From Cucumis sativus (taxonomy: Eukaryota; Streptophyta; Magnoliopsida; Cucurbitales; Cucurbitaceae), in the NCBI RefSeq assembly GCF_000004075.3, contig NC_026659.2:28228272-28292271 (forward strand): a DNA stretch of 64,000 nucleotides, written 5' to 3'. A program made the translations under genes and the position numbers. The notes under the pieces are model-generated. The model saw only the letters and a program-made list of their open reading frames with translations, was not told the DNA's origin and did not search any database. Position 1 is the first letter of the stretch; each line of letters opens with the position of its first letter. This document shows positions 58,778 to 64,000 of this stretch, piece by piece.

Positions 58778-61387
58778 CGCTATCTACAAAAACCCCTTTT
58801 TCTCTACATTAATCTCACCCACTTTCTCTTTCAACACTCCAATTTCATTTTTTTTATTAATACTGTTCTTGGGCACAGAGCCAAGACAGTCAACAGCAAG
58901 AACAAGAAGAAATTTGATCAGAGTTCCATATTTTTTTTTAACAGTTTCTTGTTTTAAAAAAGGGGTGGGGAATGTGTGGGAAGGAAAGGGGTGAATTGAG
59001 AGGTGTAATAATATGGAAATGTGTGAACGTTGAAACAGCTTTTTTAGGTTTGTAACAAAATTTTCAAAACCCTAGAAAGGTAGTAAGGATGAAATTGGGA
59101 AATTTAGATAATGGAAAAAAAGAAAAAAAAATTGGAGGAGAGAGAATGTGAAGAAAAATTTTCATGGAAGAGAGAAAAGGGAGAGATGTGGGGATTAGAG
59201 AGAAGACAGGAGAGAGGTTGAAGCACATGGGATTGGATGATGGAGATCAACCATGTATTCCTTTTCTTCATTTTTTAATTTCTTGTTCCCTTCAATTCTC
59301 TTTCTTTCTCTAAGCTTTCTTTCTCTCTCCTTATTGGTCTAAACTTGGAGGGTTATCCTCTTTTTTCTTCTAATTGAAACTCAAACCTCAAAATTTAATA
59401 GTAACGTTTTTTTTATAATTAATAATGCGAGTGGTAAAATGATTTAATACTCTTTTTCTAAAAAATGAAGAATAGTTTTATTATAACTCAATCACATAAA
59501 AATAACTATTTACATAAATTGATACAATTATTATAAGCTCTCAAAATTTGAGTATAATCTTTCCAGAAAAGATTTCTCTTCGGGTAGAAAAGGCTAAGGG
59601 CAAATGAAAATACGACACATGGCATGCCGTTTTTGGCATCACAGTAGAAACTACAAAAGAAGCTTTGAAAAATTAAAGGGATCTTTCTTTGGCAGATTAT
59701 ATGATTTTTTTTTTCAGGTTGGTTGTTCTTTAACTAATTGATTCATCATAAGTTAAAAGTACTTGAATTCTAATATTCAGGGTTATATACTTCATGACTA
59801 ATTTATAGATTTGAGCGTAAATAACTTGATACCATAATTGTTATAGTAAAAAATGTGTTGAGATTGATATTAAAATCAATATTCTTCCAATTTTAACTAA
59901 GTTGATTTCTTTTAAAAAATTGTTAATTCAAACTCAAATCACAGGTTATCAAATGATTTATTTTCTATTTTTCAAAATTAAAAAAAATCACACAAAAAAC
60001 ATAAAAATAAACTCTCACAACTCAACCAACCCATCTTGACTCATTCGAACATAATCAATTCTACATCTTAGACACAAGCTACAATATCAAATTCTATCGT
60101 AAATTAATTACACTTCTTCAATTCAAACGTTCCCTAAATCCAAAATCCGAGTTGCGTTTTTCCATTGACGAGAGGGACGGGACAAGATATGGAAATAATT
60201 CTGAATTTGGGGCCACAAACAGCCATAAAAGATTAGCCCATATGGGGTGGTTTCTTCCCCTCCTCAATCCCATTCCCATCACCATGTTGAAGGGATGTGT
60301 TTGTTTATTTCACTGTTAAAAAGAACAAGCATCCTCAGCTACTCACTATTGGCCCCCACAACCAAACACCATAAGGCTGGCCCATGTGACTCTTTTTTTC
60401 CTTTTTTTTTTAATTTATATTTTACACTCTTTAAAGTTGTTTTAGGGTTTGTGGGCTCTTTCTCAAAAGCAATGGAATCATCAATCTCTCTACATTTGTC
60501 CCACATCTTTCCTTCTTCAACCCATATCCTAACTTTTACTTTACAGTCAAACATATCAAATATCAACCAAAAAGATAACCATCACATTAAACACATTAAT
60601 GAATAGATTATATTATAAATCATGTTCATAAGATAAGCTTTTATACAAAGTTGGTATGATATGACAGAAAACTAAAACATTATATTAATGTAATTGGTGA
60701 TATGAACTAAATAGAAAGCATAATCCAAAGACAATGGAGAAACTTTTTTAGAGTTAGAAAAAAAATATAACTAAATTGACAAAGTTTAAACTACCAAAAA
60801 TAAGAGCTGGATGATGAATCAAACAATACATTCATTAATTGGGCAACTAGACACTAGTTTCAGTATGCCTACCCAGAAAGTGGAAATTAAAATTTCTAGG
60901 AAAAAAAGAAGATGGGGGAATATATAAATTAAAAAGAAAAGGGGGAAAAAAAAAGCAGTGTTTTTTTCTTTCATGATGATAATTCAGAGCTTTCTTTTGG
61001 TTACCCTTTACCTTTTTGTAAGTACAAGTCTATAGTCCTTCAAACGAGGGCAAATGGTACAATTGAAGCTACAACAACAGGTGGTTGGAACTCGCTGATC
61101 TGCGGTGCGTCGGGGTGGTGAGATGGCTAACGTCTCGAGGCCAGTCAGGAACAGCCATCTGGCACACCCCAAGTGGAATCGGTTTTCAAAACAAGCAAAA
61201 CAATCCATGACAAAGCAATGTACATCTCACTAACTGAATCTATAGATATCCAAACTCCCCAACTAAATTCACAAGGGGGAGAAGCCTCAACACTGGAAGT
61301 TCACTAAAAACGATGTGCGAGAGAGAAGGACCAGCAATGTCAAACATAAGTTATAGATCTATTTGTTGGGAGAAACTCTTTCGTCGG
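58778..61387. other. Intergenic: PDK1 promoter/leader and GINT1 3' UTR
   Basis: About 58778-59350 is probably PDK1 leader and promoter. Read on the minus strand it is strongly pyrimidine-rich (the + strand shows agagag and gggaga tracts at 59100-59220). The segment 59400-60900 is AT-rich. Open frames at 60247-60606 on the plus strand and 61208-61008 on the minus strand have no recognisable domain. The latter lies in what should be the 3' UTR of GINT1. Confidence 0.5.
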
Positions 61388-63801
61388 TTACAAATCCCAA
61401 CCATCTTTGCGCCCATCGAATCCCCATTTCCGATCCCCCAACTTTGCATACAACTCCGAAAACTTATTGAGACATTCACTTCTTAGTTGATAGTGAACTT
61501 GGGTATTTTTGCTGATAGCGGCACCGGAGAACTTCGATGTGTCGATTGCCCACGCAGGTCTCACGTATTCTACTGTTTGAGTTGAGCTTGCATTGGCGTA
61601 GAGAAAATTCAATAAAACATCTTCACAATTAAAAATCTTATCAACCAAATCCCTGCCTGGCTTAGCAGCTGCACTCCAGTACCTTTGAAAAGCTAATTGG
61701 CTATCAATGAAAGCTGCACCTGTAAGAATCATATTGTACCCTTTATGAGATCGGGCATATTTTTCGGCTCTGTACTGCAGAGGATTTCCATTGACAAGCC
61801 GGGGATAGAATCCCACAATGCGATCGGGGTGCTGACGCCATACCCTAAAACCACGTTCAACATCATCACAAGTCATCATGATGTCGTCGTCAAGCTCTAA
61901 AACAGCTCGAGTTTTTATTGAAGGGTCCAAGTTAAACCGGTTATTGAGTGAGTTCTTCTTTTCACTTCTGATTCTCACAGGCACGATTGAATCCAAATCA
62001 CTTATTTTTGGAGGTGTTCCCTTGTTCCACACCACAACAATTTCTCGAACAGACGAGCATCTCGAATAATGCTTCACATACATTTTCAAATTCCAAAGGC
62101 GAGCATCATAAGTCATAGTAAGTAGCGTGAACTGAGAGTAGTGGTCCTTAAACGGGTAGGCTTCTTGGGCACCATTGCCCCCGTATATATACTTCACTGC
62201 AGTACACATCAGTGCAACTCCAAATACAAATAAAATAGCAAGAACAAGTCTGCCGGTGCAAGTATTAGATTTTACCCAACTTCGAAGGACTGAAGGTGCT
62301 CTGTTCACTCGGCTACAAAATCGTCTCACTTTCGAAGAAAATAAATTTGACTTTTCCCAAGTTAAGATTGCATCGCTCCTCTTCCCTGAAGTATAAACAC
62401 ACCAATTAAGGGGAACAATGCAGTTCACTGCTCCAAGTAACACACCCAGTAACACAACAAGAACAGCAACGACAGCAAATGAAGCACAACCAAGAAAAAA
62501 TCGATGAATTGAATCACCCGAGGGTACTCGATCTCCGTCCATCACCCCAATCCATTTACCAGAACTAAGCTGCTGAGCATCAAGATGGTGGTAGCGAACA
62601 CCATTCCAAGCATTGCGACCCTTAACAGGTTCTACTAAGCCCGACGGAACTTCTACTTCCTTGTAGCTATCTGTTGTAAGAATTTCAATCTTGAAAACAC
62701 GAACTTTTTTGCCATAAGTTTCACCACAATCTTGACCAATGCGATAAAGGCTACCCTCATGAAGAAACGGTCTGCCTCCATTACGAGCACCAAAACTTTT
62801 ATCTACGTTATAGATAGGGTTCCTCTTGTGAGCCTTCCAAGGACCAAGAGGTGAGCTACTATACCAAATCGCCAAATGCCCATTTCTTTTGGTACCAAGC
62901 CCTCTATGATCTGACCCAAAAAGCCAATACATACCATTGTGGTTGATGATGACTGAATCGACAAGGGGCTTCTTGAGAATAATTCTGTCCAATTCCCATT
63001 TCAAAGGAAAATTAACTGCCCGATAAAGACGAACTTCACCTTTCTTACTACTTTCTGGCATCATATATATCTGCGAGAAATAATAGAAAAATATCAAATT
63101 TTGGGAGTGGTTCAATTGAACAGGCACAGTAGATGTAGCCCTTTGGAAAACCATTTATGGGTAGCCTCTCCTTGTATTTTGCTAATGGTCAATCAAGTGT
63201 CGAGGTTTTTCCGTTTTTTCTTTTGAAGGAAAACTGAGTGAAGAAAAGGTGCCAAGTTTTAAACCTGAAGCTTGAACTCAGCTCGTTTTAGAGATCTAAA
63301 ACCAACTTTACATGTGGTAAAAAACGTTTAGGATTTCAAGTGTCAACTTTCTTTTGCAACTATACGTTAGGTTTTATTGTTCTTGACAAGAATCCTTTCC
63401 CTTAGTGGAGCTTTTATGGGCATGGTTTTTTATGCCCTTGTATTCTTTTCTTCTTTCTCAATGAAAGTTTCGGTCTTCAATATTTATCAAATATTTATAT
63501 ATACAAAATATATAGATACGTAGTCCAACCAAAACATTTAGGTTATTTGTACAAGAAAGGCAGCCTTTAGAAATTGACAGTACAACTGTTTCGTTTTAAG
63601 CAAATAGGAAAAGAGAAAAAAAAAATCTCTTACCTCACCAAGATGTTCAAAGACAAACGGAAAAGAGAGATGCCATTTCTCATTCAAAGCAACACCTAGT
63701 TGCTGCCATGTTGCTCCATTATCCACACTTTTGGCAACACCTATATCTCCTTGTAAGGATACTGAGTTCTTGGTTTCATAAAATAAGTAAATAGTATCTC
63801 C
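61388..63801 (-). CDS. GINT1: Glucosamine inositolphosphorylceramide transferase 1, C-terminal part (partial at right edge)
   Basis: A GT64/exostosin-like glycosyltransferase of the Golgi that adds a GlcN(Ac) residue to glycosyl inositolphosphorylceramide sphingolipids; it resembles Arabidopsis At5g04500. Two exons are visible on the minus strand, 63801-63634 and 63072-61388, in frame. They encode about 616 of an expected roughly 765 residues; the N-terminal part lies beyond 64000. The first exon encodes GDTIYLFYETK and LSFPFVFEHLGE, part of a beta-propeller-like region continued by IYMMPES and WYSSSPLGPW. Two membrane segments follow (about 62430-62510 and 62175-62255). The GT64 domain is C-terminal, with FTLLTMTYDAR, the metal-binding Asp triplet in ELDDDIMM (61883-61891) and NCEDVLLNF. 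It ends in a normal TGA. The 3' neighbour PDK1 is the same as in Arabidopsis. Confidence 0.93.
63180..63480 (+). mobile_element. Possible LINE 3' UTR remnant in a GINT1 intron
   Basis: The segment cccttgtattcttttcttc then tttctcaatgaaagtttc at about 63433-63470 is the kind of 3' terminus I remember from plant LINE-1-type elements (TTGTATTC...CTCAATGAAAG). It is antisense to GINT1, inside the intron 63073-63633. I found no coding part and no clear target-site duplication, so its limits are uncertain. Confidence 0.4.
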
Positions 63802-64000
63802 CTGCCAATATAATTAAGCACAACAATTATGTTAATTGCCGTATACATATAATAAGTGAATGGCAAGATTGATTTGTTTGTGAAAGGAGTAAACATGCTT
63901 ATAAGTGCGGGGGAAATCTAAACTAAGATGATAAACTATTCCAATCTTGAACTTTCATCATTGTTTCATTTTCAGTTTATACTTGCAAGTATATTATTCT

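Noticed and set aside
60247-60606. 119-codon plus-strand frame between PDK1 and GINT1
   Set aside because: No domain, low-complexity start with His and Ser, AT-rich tail. No evidence of a gene.
61008-61208. 66-codon minus-strand frame downstream of GINT1
   Set aside because: Lies in the probable 3' UTR of GINT1. Out of continuity with the GINT1 frame after its TGA; no domain.

Overview
The window looks like AT-rich nuclear DNA of a dicot plant. Genes are intron-rich (GT-AG introns plus one GC-AG), and intergenic DNA is full of short foldback repeats. The repeat style (terminal 'tagcaaaat...aaatatttac' inverted repeats with 'agtgatagac' inner motifs) is what I remember from cucurbit genomes, so a member of Cucurbitaceae is my best guess. 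That placement is inference; the plant assignment is firm. All exon models below were assembled by hand from splice sites, reading frame and family conservation. Each one closes in frame.

Layout, left to right. (1) 1-12.9 kb: no gene I can support; repeats, a G-rich tract and orphan promoter-like motifs. (2) 13.18-16.24 kb (+): OTU-domain deubiquitinase of the Arabidopsis At3g57810 type, 5 exons, 313 aa. (3) 21.13-39.34 kb (+): three tandem copies (A, B, C) of a GABA transporter 1-like gene of the AAAP/AAP permease superfamily. Each has 7 exons with identical exon sizes; A and B encode 458 aa, and C the same length. (4) 40.23-44.71 kb (+): divergent mRNA cap guanine-N7 methyltransferase 2, 11 exons, 392 aa. 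(5) 45.26 kb (-): tRNA-Arg(UCU). (6) 47.39-48.70 kb (+): two-exon gene for an unrecognised 103-aa protein with one membrane segment. (7) 49.29-52.51 kb (-): mitochondrial carrier family protein, 6 exons, 381 aa, with a truncated LINE in its last intron. (8) 54.17-58.78 kb (-): PDK1 kinase, 11 exons, 489 aa. (9) 61.39 kb to beyond the right edge (-): C-terminal part of GINT1, a GIPC sphingolipid glycosyltransferase.

Nothing suggests an operon or a jointly acting novel system; these are independent plant genes. PDK1 next to GINT1 matches the adjacent Arabidopsis loci At5g04510 and At5g04500, so this pair appears to be ancient microsynteny. The most informative observations are the transporter triplication, whose copies show a mosaic relationship; the two foldback repeat families that recur through introns and spacers; the LINE insertion with a 15-bp target-site duplication; and the GC-AG intron and Val-Pro repeat in the cap methyltransferase. 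I found no previously undescribed biological system.
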